A program made the position numbers and the translations under genes. A stretch of 64,000 nucleotides of DNA. Source: DATKNA01 sp963755755. Its GTDB lineage: Bacteria; Actinomycetota; Actinomycetes; Actinomycetales; Kineosporiaceae. The stretch is taken from the NCBI GenBank assembly GCA_963755755.1, contig CAVWLJ010000010.1, forward strand, positions 248,001 through 312,000. The letters run 5' to 3'. This document shows, in pieces, positions 20,654 to 30,171 of the stretch. The notes beneath the pieces were generated by a model that searched no databases, had not been told where the DNA came from, and worked only from the letters and a program-made list of their open reading frames with translations. Each line of letters opens with the position of its first letter. Within the stretch, counting starts at the first letter, position 1.

Positions 20654-21604
20654 ATGCCGTCGAACCCGGAAGAGGCGGAGAATGGAGCGATCGTGACCGA
20701 CCAGACGCTCCATGCGCACGAGTTCATCGAGACCGGCGACGGCTTGGACGCCGTCGTCGTCGGCGGCCTCGGCCCCACCGGCCGCCCGATGCCGAACTTC
20801 CCGATCCCGCAGGCGCTGCCCTCGCACGGCCCCGCGCGGATCATCGCCATGTGCAACCAGAAGGGCGGCGTCGGCAAGACGACGTCCACCATCAACCTGG
20901 GCGCCGCGCTCGCCGAGTACGGCCGCAAGGTGCTGCTGCTCGACTTCGACCCGCAGGGCGCCCTCTCCGTCGGCCTCGGCATCAACCCGCACGAGCTCGA
21001 CAAGACGATCTACAACCTGCTGCTCGAGCGGAACATCCCGATCGACACGGTGATCCGGCCGACCGGCGTCCCGAACCTCGACCTGCTGCCCGCGAACATC
21101 GACCTGTCGGCCGCCGAGGTGCAGCTGGTCAGCGAGGTCGCGCGCGAGCAGGTGCTCGGCCGGGTGCTGCGGCCGGTGCTGGACACCTACGACGTCGTCC
21201 TCATCGACTGCCAGCCGTCGCTCGGCCTGCTCACGGTGAACGCCCTCACGGCGGCGCACGGCGTGATCATTCCGCTCGAGTGCGAGTTCTTCGCGCTGCG
21301 CGGCGTCGCGCTGCTCGTCGAGACGATCGAGAAGGTCCGCGACCGGCTCAACCCGGCGCTCGAGATCGACGGCATCCTGGCCACCATGTACGACCCGCGG
21401 ACCCTGCACTCCCGCGAGGTCGTCGCCCGCGTCGTCGAGGCGTTCGGCGACCAGGTCTTCCACACCGTCATCGGCCGGACCGTCAAGTTCCCCGACGCCT
21501 CGGTCGCCGCCGAGCCGATCACGACGTACGCCAGCAGCCACGCGGGCGCCTACGCGTACCGCCTCCTCGCCCGCGAGCTCATCGCGCGCGGGGACGCCGC
21601 CTGA
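20654..21604 (+). CDS. ParA/Soj-family ATPase next to scpAB
   Basis: An intact protein of 316 residues from ATG 20654. A deviant Walker A (NQKGGVGKTTST), LLLDFDPQGALSVGLG and VLIDCQPSLGLLTVNAL are all present. The first 60 residues form a variable N-terminal extension; GTG 20693 is an alternative start. This is the second ParA-like protein found with scpA-scpB in actinobacteria (compare Rv1708), distinct from the parAB pair near oriC. It probably acts with condensin loading or chromosome organisation, which is inferred from the neighbours. Confidence 0.92.
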   Translation: MPSNPEEAENGAIVTDQTLHAHEFIETGDGLDAVVVGGLGPTGRPMPNFPIPQALPSHGPARIIAMCNQKGGVGKTTSTINLGAALAEYGRKVLLLDFDPQGALSVGLGINPHELDKTIYNLLLERNIPIDTVIRPTGVPNLDLLPANIDLSAAEVQLVSEVAREQVLGRVLRPVLDTYDVVLIDCQPSLGLLTVNALTAAHGVIIPLECEFFALRGVALLVETIEKVRDRLNPALEIDGILATMYDPRTLHSREVVARVVEAFGDQVFHTVIGRTVKFPDASVAAEPITTYASSHAGAYAYRLLARELIARGDAA

Positions 21605-21607
21605 TCC

Positions 21608-22581
21608 GTGACGGTCGAGCACGCCGAGGGAGACCTCGCCGTCGAGGTCGCCGCGCCCGACCTCGCCCTCGAGCCGGCGCCGGACGTCGAGGGCCCGGTC
21701 GCCTCGGTCGCCGCGGTTTCTCCGGAGACCCGGGCGGCCGCTGCCCGGCCGCCCGCCCGGCTTCGAGGTCCGGCTCGATCAGTTCGAGGGACCGTTCGAC
21801 CTGCTCCTCGGCCTCATCTCCAAGCACAAGCTCGACGTCACCGAGATCGCGCTCGCGAAGGTCACCGACGACTTCGTCGCCTGGATCCGGGCCCGCGGGC
21901 CGGAGTGGGACCTCGACGAGACCAGCGAGTTCCTGCTCGTCGCGTCTACCCTGCTCGACCTCAAGGCCGCGCGCCTGCTGCCCGCCGCGGACGTCGAGGA
22001 CGACGAGGACCTGGCCCTGCTGGAGGCCCGCGACCTGCTCTTCGCGCGGCTGCTCCAGTACCGGGCGTTCAAGGACGTCGCCGCGACGCTCGCGGGGCGG
22101 ATGGGCGAGGAGCAGCGGCGGGTGCCGCGCGCCGTCTCCGTCGAGCCGCGGTTCGCTCGCCTGCTGCCGGAGCTCGTGCTCGGCGATCACGCCCGAGCAG
22201 CTCGCCGCGATCGCCACCCGGGCGCTGCAGCCGAAGCCGCCGCCGACGATCGGCCTGGACCACCTGCACGCGCCCGCGGTGAGCGTCCGGGAGCAGGCGG
22301 CGCTGATCGTCGACCGGCTCCGCCGCACCCGGTCCGCCAGCTTCCGGGTGCTCATCGCGGACGCCGACAGCACGATCCTCATCGTCGCGCGCTTCCTCGC
22401 CCTGCTCGAGCTCTTCCGGGAGGGTGCGGTCGCGTTCGACCAGGCGGCTCCGCTGGCCGACCTCACCATCCGGTGGACGGGCGCGGACGACGGCAGCGTG
22501 GAGGTCGACGACGAGTTCGACGCCGGCGCAGGGCAGGATGGAAGCCGTGAGCGAGAGCCCGGCGACCCCGACGACGCCTGA
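21608..22581 (+). CDS. scpA: Segregation and condensation protein ScpA
   Basis: ScpA is the kleisin that bridges SMC heads. After a poorly conserved Ala/Glu-rich start (GTG 21608), the kleisin N-domain reads GFEVRLDQFEGPFDLLLGLI, then KHKLDVTEIALAKVTDDFV and ASTLLDLKAARLLPA. The C-terminal part ends in a winged-helix segment (FLALLELFREGAVAFDQ). Shifts of +1 occur near 21757 and near 22187. The stop at 22579-22581 lies inside scpB's first codons, so the two are coupled. Together with the ParA gene and scpB it forms the usual operon. Confidence 0.93.
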
Positions 22582-23168
22582 CGACGAACCGCCTGCGGTC
22601 GACGTCGACGCCCTGCCCCGGGGCGCCCGCGGCGCGATCGAGGCCGTGCTCATGGTCGTCGAGGACCCCGTCAGCGAGATCGCGCTCGCCGCGGCGCTGG
22701 GGGTACCGCAGGCCCGGGTCGAGATCCTCCTGGAGGAGATCAGGCGCGAGTACGACCGCGACGGCCGCGGCTTCGAGCTGCGGCAGGTCGCCGGCGGCTG
22801 GCGGATCTACAGCCGCGCCGAGTACGCGCCCGTCGTCGAGCGGTTCCTGCTCGAGGGCCAGACCGCCAAGCTCACCCAGGCCGCGCTCGAGACGCTCGCG
22901 ATCGTGGCCTACCGCCAGCCGGTCAGCCGGGCGCGCGTCGGCGCCGTCCGCGGCGTCAACGTCGACGCCGTCATGCGCACGCTGGTCAGCCGCGGGCCTG
23001 GTCGAGGAGGCCGGCAACGACCCCGAGACCGGCGCCGTGCTCTACCGGACCACGAACTACTTCCTGCACCGGATCGGCCTCCGCAGCCTCGACGACCTGC
23101 CCGCGCTGGCGCCGTTCCTGCCCGAGGTCGAGGCGCTCGACGAGATCGGCGTCGGGGGTGCGCTGTGA
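22538..23168 (+). CDS. scpB: Segregation and condensation protein ScpB
   Basis: ScpB binds ScpA and completes the SMC complex. Two winged-helix domains are visible: AIEAVLMVVEDPVSEIALAA with GFELRQVAGGWRIYSR, and LTQAALETLAIVAYRQPVSR with VRGVNVDAVMRTLVSRG. A +1 shift near 22995 leads to LVEEAGNDPETGAVLYRTT and NYFLHRIGLRSLDDLPALAP, ending at 23168. ATG 22538 overlaps scpA; GTG 22547 is also possible. Without the shift the frame would run through the downstream 39-bp repeat, which I take as artefact. Confidence 0.92.
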
Positions 23169-23181
23169 GCGAGCGGAGCGA

Positions 23182-23259
23182 GCGAACCATCCGTGCTGCG
23201 CGACGCGAGGCGCCGACCGAGCGAACCATCCGTGCTGCCCGACGCGAGGCGCCGACCGA
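23182..23259 (+). repeat. 39-bp tandem repeat, two copies
   Basis: Copies at 23182-23220 and 23221-23259 differ at one base (GTGCTGCGCGACGC against GTGCTGCCCGACGC). They are flanked on both sides by short GAGCGA-type runs (AGCGAGCGGAGCGAGCG before, GAGCGAAGCGAGGGAGCG after). The repeat fills the scpB-rluB gap and ends 18 bases before the chosen rluB start. Confidence 0.85.
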
Positions 23260-23277
23260 GCGAAGCGAGGGAGCGCG

Positions 23278-24155
23278 GTGAGCGGTACGCCTCCACGCAA
23301 GGGCCGTCCCTCGAAGGACGCCGGCAAGAACCGGGGCAGCGGCTCGCGGGGGACGACCCGGGGCGGCGCGTTCGGCCGGCCCCGGCAGCCCCCGCAGCCC
23401 TCGGGTCCGGCGAAGGACGTCCACGTGCCGGACGGCGTCCGGCTCCAGAAGGTGCTCGCGCAGGCGGGGGTGGGCTCGCGGCGCGCCTGCGAGGAGCTCA
23501 TCTCCGCCGGCCGGGTCGACGTGGACGGTCAGCGGGTCACCGAGCTCGGCGTCCGGATCGACCCCACCCGCCAGGTGGTGCACGTCGACGGCGTCCGGAT
23601 CCAGCTCGACGAGTCCCTCGTCTACCTCGCCTTCAACAAGCCGCTCGGGGTGCTCTCGGCGATGAGCGACCCCCAGGGCCGGCCGAACCTCGGCGACTTC
23701 GTCGCGAACCGGGAGGAGCGGCTCTTCCACGTCGGCCGGCTGGACGCCGACTCCGAGGGCCTCATCCTGCTGACCAACGACGGCGAGCTGGCGAACCGGC
23801 TGAGCCACCCCCGCTACGAGGTGCCGAAGACCTACCTCGTGGAGGTCGCCGGCCCGGTGCCCGCGGGACCTGGGCAAGCGGCTGCGCGCCGGCATCGAGC
23901 TCGACGACGGCATCGCCTCGGTCGACAGCTTCAAGGTCGTCGACGCCCGACCCGGGCAAGGCGCTGCTCGAGCTCGTCCTGCACGACGGCCGCAACCGCG
24001 TCGTCCGGCGCATGCTCGCCGCCGCCGGGCACCCCGTCGAGCAGCTCGTGCGCACCCGGGTCGGGCCCGTCCGCCTCGGCGACCTGCGCCAGGGCCGCAG
24101 CCGAGTGCTGGGGCAGGCCGAGGTCGGCGCCCTGATGGCCGCCGCTGGGATGTAG
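23278..24155 (+). CDS. rluB: rRNA pseudouridine synthase, RluB/RsuA type
   Basis: A basic Gly/Arg/Pro-rich leader of about 45 residues precedes an S4 domain (VRLQKVLAQAGVGSRRACEE) and the synthase domain with VYLAFNKPLGVLSAMSDPQG and the catalytic aspartate in HVGRLDADSEGLILLTNDGE. The C-terminal part has LHDGRNRVVRRMLAAAGHPV. The family isomerises uridines in 23S or 16S rRNA. Shifts of +1 lie near 23868 and near 23950. GTG 23278 is chosen as it follows the repeat and gives the normal leader. The position after scpB is conserved. Confidence 0.92.
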
Positions 24156-24164
24156 GGCGGCGGC

Positions 24165-25319
24165 GTGGGCGTCGGCAAGATGCGCCGGCTCGTCGGCCGG
24201 GGTGAGCAGACGGGCCGCGTCACGTCGATCGAGCTGTTCTTCGACCTCGTCTTCGTCTTCACGATCACGCAGCTGACGCATCTCGTCGGCGATCATGTCG
24301 GGCTCGCGGCGCTCCTCCAGACGCTGCTCGTGCTCTGCGTCACCGGCTGGATGTACGGCGGGTACGCCTGGCTGACGAACCGCCTGCCCCCGGGAGGCGC
24401 GCTGCACCGCGTGCTGCTCGTCGTCGGGATGTGCGGGTTCCTCACGATGGCGCTCGCCATCCCGCACGCGTTCGGGCGGGACGGGCTCGCCTTCGGGCTC
24501 GCCTACCTCGTCGTGGTGCTCCTGCACACCGGCGTCTTCGCGCTCGCCTCGGACGCGACGACCGTGCGAGCCGTCGCGGGCATCGCGCCGACGAACATCG
24601 CGAGCGCGCTCGTCGTGGTCGCCGCGGGGTTCGTCGAGGGGGCCCTGGACTGGGTGCTGTGGCCGCTCGCGATCGCCGTCGCCGCTGTTCCGGCCGTCCG
24701 GCGCCGCGCGCGCGGCTTCGCCATCCAGCCCGCCCACTTCGTGGAGCGGCACGGGCTCATCGTCATCGTCGCCCTGGGCGAGACGGTCGTCGCTCTCGGC
24801 GCCACGGTGCAGGGCCGTCCGCTCACTCCCGAGATCGTCGGAGCCTGCGCGCTCGGGCTGCTCTTCTGCGTCACGCTCTGGTGGGTCTACTTCGACGCCG
24901 ACGAGGACCAGGCCGAGCACGCACTCGCCGCCGTCCCTCCGGAGCGGCGCGGCATGGTGGCGCTGCAGTCGTTCGGTGGTGCCTTCGTCCCGCTGCTGCT
25001 CGGGATCGTCCTGGTCGCGGCCGGGCTGCACCTCGCGATCGCGGCTCCGTGGCGTGCCGCCGGTACGGATGCCACCTGGCTGCTGGCCGGCGGCGTGGGC
25101 CTGTACCTCGCCGGCGAGGCGATCTTCCGAGTGTCGCTCGGCATCAGGCCCGTCGCCTGCCGCTTCGCCGGAGCCGGCGTCTGCGCGGCCTGCGGGTTCC
25201 TCGGGGGCCTCGTGCCCGCCGCGGCGTTCGTCGCGCTGCTCGGCGCGTTGGTCATCGGCGTCCTCGCCGTCGAGGCACGCACCCGCGACGCCCGCGCGTC
25301 CGCCCCCGTGCCCGGGTGA
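24165..25319 (+). CDS. LtrA-like low-temperature-requirement membrane protein
   Basis: An intact 384-residue polytopic protein with about ten hydrophobic segments. The N-terminal signature VTSIELFFDLVFVFTITQLT and the later FVERHGLIVIVALGETVVAL are typical of the LtrA family, named from a Listeria gene needed for growth in the cold. Its molecular activity is not established. GTG 24165 or ATG 24180 may start it. It separates rluB from aroH, so it is an insertion into the usual block and not part of the core order I know. Confidence 0.85.
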   Translation: MGVGKMRRLVGRGEQTGRVTSIELFFDLVFVFTITQLTHLVGDHVGLAALLQTLLVLCVTGWMYGGYAWLTNRLPPGGALHRVLLVVGMCGFLTMALAIPHAFGRDGLAFGLAYLVVVLLHTGVFALASDATTVRAVAGIAPTNIASALVVVAAGFVEGALDWVLWPLAIAVAAVPAVRRRARGFAIQPAHFVERHGLIVIVALGETVVALGATVQGRPLTPEIVGACALGLLFCVTLWWVYFDADEDQAEHALAAVPPERRGMVALQSFGGAFVPLLLGIVLVAAGLHLAIAAPWRAAGTDATWLLAGGVGLYLAGEAIFRVSLGIRPVACRFAGAGVCAACGFLGGLVPAAAFVALLGALVIGVLAVEARTRDARASAPVPG

Positions 25320-25444
25320 CCGGCTCTGCCACCGGTCGGGGCCGCCGCACGCGCGGAGGTCCGTGATGCGGACGTCGGCGTCCGAGCGCGTGCGGCCGCC
25401 CTAGGGTGAGCCCGACGGCGGGGAGAGGAGAAGCGGAGGTCCGG

Positions 25445-25828
25445 GTGGCGGTGCGTGCGGTGCGGGGTGCGACGCGGGTCGACGTCGACGACCGCGAGCA
25501 CATCCTCACGGCGACCCGCGAGCTCGTCGCCCAGCTCCTCGAGAGCAACGAGCTCGAGCCGCAGGACGTCGTCAGCGTCGTCTTCACGGCCACCCGCGAT
25601 CTCACCGCCGTCGCGCCGGCGCTCGCCGCGCGCCAGCTCGGCCTGCACGACGTCGCCCTCATCTGCGCGCAGGAGATGTGGGTGGAGGGCTCGATGGAGC
25701 GCGTCGTCCGGCTCCTCGCCCACATCGAGACCGAGCGTCCGCGCGAGGCCGTCGCCAACGTGTACCTGCGCGGCACCGAGGTGCTGCGCGGGGACGTCCC
25801 GCCGATCGCGCCTGGGGAGACCCGATGA
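25445..25828 (+). CDS. aroH: Chorismate mutase, AroH type
   Basis: A 127-residue trimeric-type chorismate mutase. It starts MAVRAVRGATRVDVDDREHI (GTG as Met) with the RGAT segment that carries an active-site Arg. It continues VVSVVFTATRDLTAVAPALA, ICAQEMWVEGSMERVVRLL and ends VYLRGTEVLRGDV. It rearranges chorismate to prephenate for Tyr and Phe synthesis. The stop overlaps the next ATG (ATGA), so it is coupled with prephenate dehydrogenase, the next step toward tyrosine. The frame is intact. Confidence 0.94.
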   Translation: MAVRAVRGATRVDVDDREHILTATRELVAQLLESNELEPQDVVSVVFTATRDLTAVAPALAARQLGLHDVALICAQEMWVEGSMERVVRLLAHIETERPREAVANVYLRGTEVLRGDVPPIAPGETR

Positions 25829-26944
25829 GCCTCGACCCGGCCGCCGCCCTCGAGCTCGGCACGGTCCGCGTCGTAGGGACCGGCCTGCTGGGCGCGAGCG
25901 TCGGGCTCGGGCTGTCGGCGTCCGGCGCGCGCGTGCTGCTCGCCGACGTGTCTCCCACCGCCCTCGCGCTCGCCCGGGACGTCGGCGCCGGCGTCCCGGA
26001 CCCGGGCACGGAGCGGGTCGACCTCGTCGTCGTCGCCGCGCCGCCCGACGTCACCGCCGCCGTCGTCGCGGACGAGCTCAAGGCCCACCCGGACGCCGTC
26101 GTCACCGACGTCGCGAGCGTCAAGGCCGGGGTTCTCGCGGCGCTCACGGCGTCCGGTGCCGATCTGCGCGCCTACGTCGGCAGCCACCCGATGGCGGGCC
26201 GGGAGCGGTCGGGGGCGGTCGCCGCCCGCGGCGACCTCTTCCTCGGGCGGCCGTGGGTGCTGAGCCCCGCGCCGGGAGGTGACGCCGCCGCGCTGGCGGT
26301 CGTCCGCAGGCTGGCGCTGGCGCTCGGGGCGGTGCCCCTGGCCATGCCGGCGTCCGAGCACGACGAGGCGGTCGCCCTGGTCTCGCACCTCCCGCAGGTC
26401 GCCGCGAGCCTGGTCGCGGCCCGGCTCCGGCACGCCCCGGACGCCGCGGTCGCGCTCGCCGGGCAGGGCCTGCGCGACGTCACCCGGATCGCGGCCAGCG
26501 ACCCGGCGCTGTGGGCGCAGATCCTCGCCGCGAACGCCGGGCCGGTCACCGCCGTGCTCGAGCAGGTGCGGGACGACCTGGACCGGGTGCTCGGCCGCGC
26601 TGCGGGCCATCGCCGCCGAGACCCCGGACGCCGACGCGGTCGGGGCGCGCGGCGACGTCGCCCACGCCATCGCCGACGGGAACCTCGGGCGGGAGCGGAT
26701 CCCGGGCAAGCACGGCGGCGTCCCGGCCCGGTACGCCGTCGTCACCGTCGTGATCCCGGACGAACCGGGCGCTCTGGGCAAGGTGTTCGCCGACATCGCC
26801 GCCGCCGGCACGAACGTCGAGGAGCTTGCCCTCGAGCACGCCCCGGGCCGGGCGGTGGGGCTGCTCGAGGTGTCCGTGCTCCCGGCGGCCCGGGAGCACC
26901 TCGAGGCCGCGCTGACGGCGTCCGGGTGGCACGTCGTCGCCTGA
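25825..26944 (+). CDS. tyrA: Prephenate dehydrogenase with C-terminal ACT domain
   Basis: TyrA oxidises prephenate to 4-hydroxyphenylpyruvate with NAD(P). The nucleotide-binding loop is VVGTGLLGASVGLGLSASG, followed by VTDVASVKAGVL, the substrate histidine in VGSHPMAGRERSGA and LVSHLPQVAASLVAARL. An ACT domain follows (YAVVTVVIPDEPGALGKVF), normally used for tyrosine feedback. A +1 shift near 26598 separates the catalytic and regulatory parts. ATG 25825 overlaps aroH. Confidence 0.93.
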
Positions 26945-27059
26945 ACGGCCGTGGACAGCGAGGGCCGCAGGAGTGTCGACCCGCGTTCCGTGAACGCACG
27001 GTGGCCGCTGCGCGACTAGTCTGGAGCGGGTTCCCCGAGACGACCCCTGGAGGTCTGCC

Positions 27060-27849
27060 GTGCCCGGCTCGCAGCGCCCCGCGTCGCGCCGCCCGCTCGT
27101 CGTCGCCGTGGACGGTCCGTCCGGATCGGGCAAGTCGACCGTGTCCCGGCTCGTCGCCGCCCGGCTCGGCCTGGAGTACCTGGACACCGGCGCCATGTAC
27201 CGCGCCGTGTGCTGGGCCTGCCTGGAACGAGGCGTCGACCTCTCCGACGAGGCCGCGGTGGCAGACGTCGCCCGCGGCCTCGACCTCGAGATGGGCACCG
27301 ACCCCGACTCCCCCGACGTCCGGGTGGACGGCCGGGACGTGGGCACCGACATCCGGGAGACGCGGGTGTCCTCGGTGGTGAGCAAGGTCGCCGCGAACCA
27401 GGCCGTGCGGGCCGAGCTGCGCCGTCGCCAGCGCGAGGTCATCGCCGCGGCCCGGCGGGGCCGAGCGGCACGGGGTCGTGGCCGAGGGCCGGGACATCAC
27501 GACGGTCGTCGCGCCCGACGCCGACGTCCGGATCCTCCTCACTGCCAGCGAGCAGGCGCGCCTGGCTCGGCGCGCCCGCGAGGTGCACGGCTCGGACGAC
27601 GCCTCCGCGCTCGACGCCACCCGGGACCAGGTCGTGCGCCGGGACGCCGACGACTCGCGGGTCGCCCAGTTCCTCGAGGCCACGGACGGCGTCCTCACGC
27701 TCGACTCCTCCGGCCTCACGCTCGAGGAGACCGTGGACACCGTGGTCGCCGTCGTCGCCGAGCACGCGCAGCTCGACGAGGTGGAGCTGGTGGGAAAAGA
27801 CCTGCTGGTCGAGCTCGCTGAGTCCGTCGGGGTGGGGCAGGGAGCCTGA
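27060..27849 (+). CDS. cmk: Cytidylate kinase
   Basis: Cmk phosphorylates CMP and dCMP. The P-loop reads VAVDGPSGSGKSTVSRLVA, then LEYLDTGAMYRAVCWACLE. After a +1 shift near 27462 the second half gives VAEGRDITTVVAPDADVRIL and the LID-like segment LARRAREVHG. It is about 262 residues with the shift repaired. The C-terminal tail (VGKDLLVELAESVGVGQGA) extends beyond the usual end. GTG 27060 is the start, two bases before der only at the far end: der begins at 27851, one base after this stop. Confidence 0.92.
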
Positions 27850-27850
27850 C

Positions 27851-29312
27851 GTGACGGATCGCCCGGGGGACGCTCCACCCGCCCCCGACGCCGGCCTCGC
27901 GCTGCGTGCCGGCCTGCAGGACTACGAGCTCAGCCCCGAGGACCTCGCGCTCCTCGACGCCTCCGACGAGGGGGCGGACGACGGGCGGCGCGCCCGGGCC
28001 CCTGCCCGTCGTCGCCGTCGTCGGCCGGCCGAACGTGGGCAAGTCGACCCTGGTCAACCGCATCCTCGGTCGTCGGGAGGCGGTCGTGCAGGACGTGCCC
28101 GGCGTCACCCGGGACCGGGTGACGTACGAGGCGGACTGGTCCGGCCGATCCTTCGTGCTCGTCGACACCGGCGGCTGGGAGCGCGACCTGCACGGCCTGG
28201 CGTCGCGGGTCGCGGAGCAGGCCGAAGTCGCCGTCGAGCTGGCCGACGTCGTGCTGTTCGTCGTCGACGCCACGGTCGGCGCCACCGCCACCGACGAGTC
28301 CGTCGTCCGGCTGCTGCGCCGCTCGGGCAAGCCCGTCGTGCTGGCCGCCAACAAGGTCGACGACGCCCGGGGCGAGGCCGACGCGGCGGGGCTGTGGAAC
28401 CTGGGGCTCGGCGAGCCGCACCCGGTGTCGGCAGTGCACGGCCGGGGGAGCGGCGACCTGCTGGACGCCGTCCTCGAGGTGCTGCCGCCGGTGTCGGCGG
28501 TCGGTGATCCGCTGGCCGGCGGGTTGCGGCGGGTCGCGCTCGTCGGCCGGCCGAACGTGGGCAAGTCGTCCCTGCTCAACAGCCTCGTCGGCTCCGAGCG
28601 CGTGCTCGTGGACGCGGTCGCCGGCACCACGCGTGACCCCGTCGACGAGGTCGTGACGATCGGGGACCGGGCCTGGCGGTTCGTCGACACGGCGGGCATC
28701 CGGCGCCGGGTGCACCAGACCGACGGGGCGGACTTCTACGCCTCCCTGCGCACTCAGGCGGCGCTGGAGAAGGCCGAGGTCGCCGTCGTCCTGCTGGACG
28801 CCGGTGAGCCGCTGACGGAGCAGGACACCCGCGTCGTCCAGATGGTCGTGGACGCCGGCCGCGCCGTCGTGCTCGCCTACAACAAGTGGGACCTGGTCGA
28901 CGACGAGCGCCGCCGCTACCTCGAGCGCGAGTTCGAGCAGGACCTCGTGCAGGTGCAGTGGGCGCCCCGGGTCAACATCAGCGCCCGGACGCGGCGTCAT
29001 GTCGACCGGCTCGTGCCCGCGCTCGACACCGCACTCGCCTCGTGGGAGACCCGGGTGCCGACCGCGCGGCTCAACGCCCTGCTCGCCGAGGTCGTCTCGG
29101 CCCACCCGCACCCGGTGCGCGGCGGCAAGCAGCCGCGGATCCTCTACGGCACGCAGGCCTCGACCCGTCCCCCACGCTTCGTGCTCTTCACGACCGGCTT
29201 CCTCGAGGCCGGGTACCGCCGCTTCATCGAGCGACGGCTCCGGGAGACCTTCGGGTTCGTCGGGAGCCCGATCGAGGTGTCGGTGCGGCCGCGGGAGAAG
29301 CGCCGCCGGTAG
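27851..29312 (+). CDS. der: Ribosome-assembly GTPase Der (EngA)
   Basis: Two tandem GTPase domains and a KH-like C-terminal domain identify Der, needed for 50S assembly. Domain 1 has VVGRPNVGKSTLVNRILG, DTGGWERDL and AANKVDDA. Domain 2 has LVGRPNVGKSSLLNSLVG, DTAGIRRRV and YNKWDLVDD. The KH-like domain ends FVGSPIEVSVRPREKRRR. A leader of about 50 residues (GTG 27851) contains an acidic LSPEDLALLDASDEGADDG and joins domain 1 through a +1 shift near 27995. The product is about 486 residues. A hairpin terminator follows the stop at once. Confidence 0.95.
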
Positions 29313-29321
29313 CACGGACAG

Positions 29322-29358
29322 GAGAAGCGGCGCCGTCCTCGGACCGGCGCCGCTTCTC
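29322..29358 (+). terminator. Hairpin terminator after der
   Basis: Arms of 14 bases, GAGAAGCGGCGCCG (29322-29335) and CGGCGCCGCTTCTC (29345-29358), pair perfectly around a 9-base loop. It begins ten bases after the der stop. Only short pyrimidine runs follow. It closes the operon that starts at cmk or further upstream. Confidence 0.8.
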
Positions 29359-29790
29359 TCCCCTCCAACTCGTTCAGCCGTCGGCGCCGCCTCTGCGCGT
29401 AGCACTGCCGTCAGCTCGACGCGCCCAGGTCGCGCAGCTGTGCGGCCTGACCACGTCCACGGGGCGTGCCCGCGTCGTTCGTAACGCACCGTAGGTGTGC
29501 ATCAAGTCGTTATCAAGTCAGTTAAAGGAATTGGCGGACGATTGATCGCCCAACGGTCGATCGCCGGTACTTTGCGTGACGATCCTTCCGGAGTGTCCTA
29601 CGTTCGCCGCTACCGGTCACTTGTCAGGCTTGTGCGACGGTCGTCCCCTCGTGACGGCTGACCTGCGGGAACGAGCGAGGGCGGCCCGGCGCCGGCTCGT
29701 CGGCCGCCTCGTCGGTGGCCGTTGCTCGCGTGAGGCGGCCGCTGCGGATGCGATAGCATCGGCGGGCCGGCGGGAGAGTGCCGGCGGCAC
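29359..29790. other. Non-coding gap between der and tRNA-Pro
   Basis: No frame in this 430-base stretch looks coding. Its middle (29500-29580) is markedly less GC-rich than the surroundings and carries the octamer ATCAAGTC twice, 11 bases apart (29501 and 29512), followed by AGTTAAAGGAATTGG. This is where a tRNA promoter or a regulator site would be, but I cannot assign boxes. Confidence 0.5.
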
Positions 29791-29864
<74 letters not shown>

Positions 29865-30171
29865 CGTGGTGAAGCGGCTCTTGATCGGCGGTGTTCCCGC
29901 TGGCCAAGGGCCGCTTCGTCGTCTCGTGGGCCGATGGCTGAGCGACGGCATCGCCGAGACGAGAACTTAACAAGCTGATAGCAGCGCGACGATGCAGGAA
30001 TCGGCCAGGGGGCCCACTATCGAGCACGCGGCAGACTCGTGCGCATGGAAACGCCGGGTGCTGGGGCCGTGCACAGCTCCGACAAGCCTGGCGGGATGAG
30101 TTCGACGCAGCCGAGAGGCGTTCCATCTGTCCGCTCAGAGGCCGGCAGGAGGTAGCGAGGGTTTGGGCTTG
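29865..30171. other. Gap downstream of tRNA-Pro
   Basis: About 300 bases with no convincing coding frame. A weak stem (GAAGCGGC with GCCGCTTC) just after the tRNA could end its transcript. Base composition becomes less GC-rich from about 29960, marking the change from the conserved block to the accessory region. Confidence 0.45.

Noticed and set aside
29960..30171. Possible integrase or phage gene after tRNA-Pro.
   Set aside because: No tyrosine or serine recombinase motif is present in any frame from 29.9 to 41 kb. The only tyrosine recombinase in the window is the housekeeping XerD.
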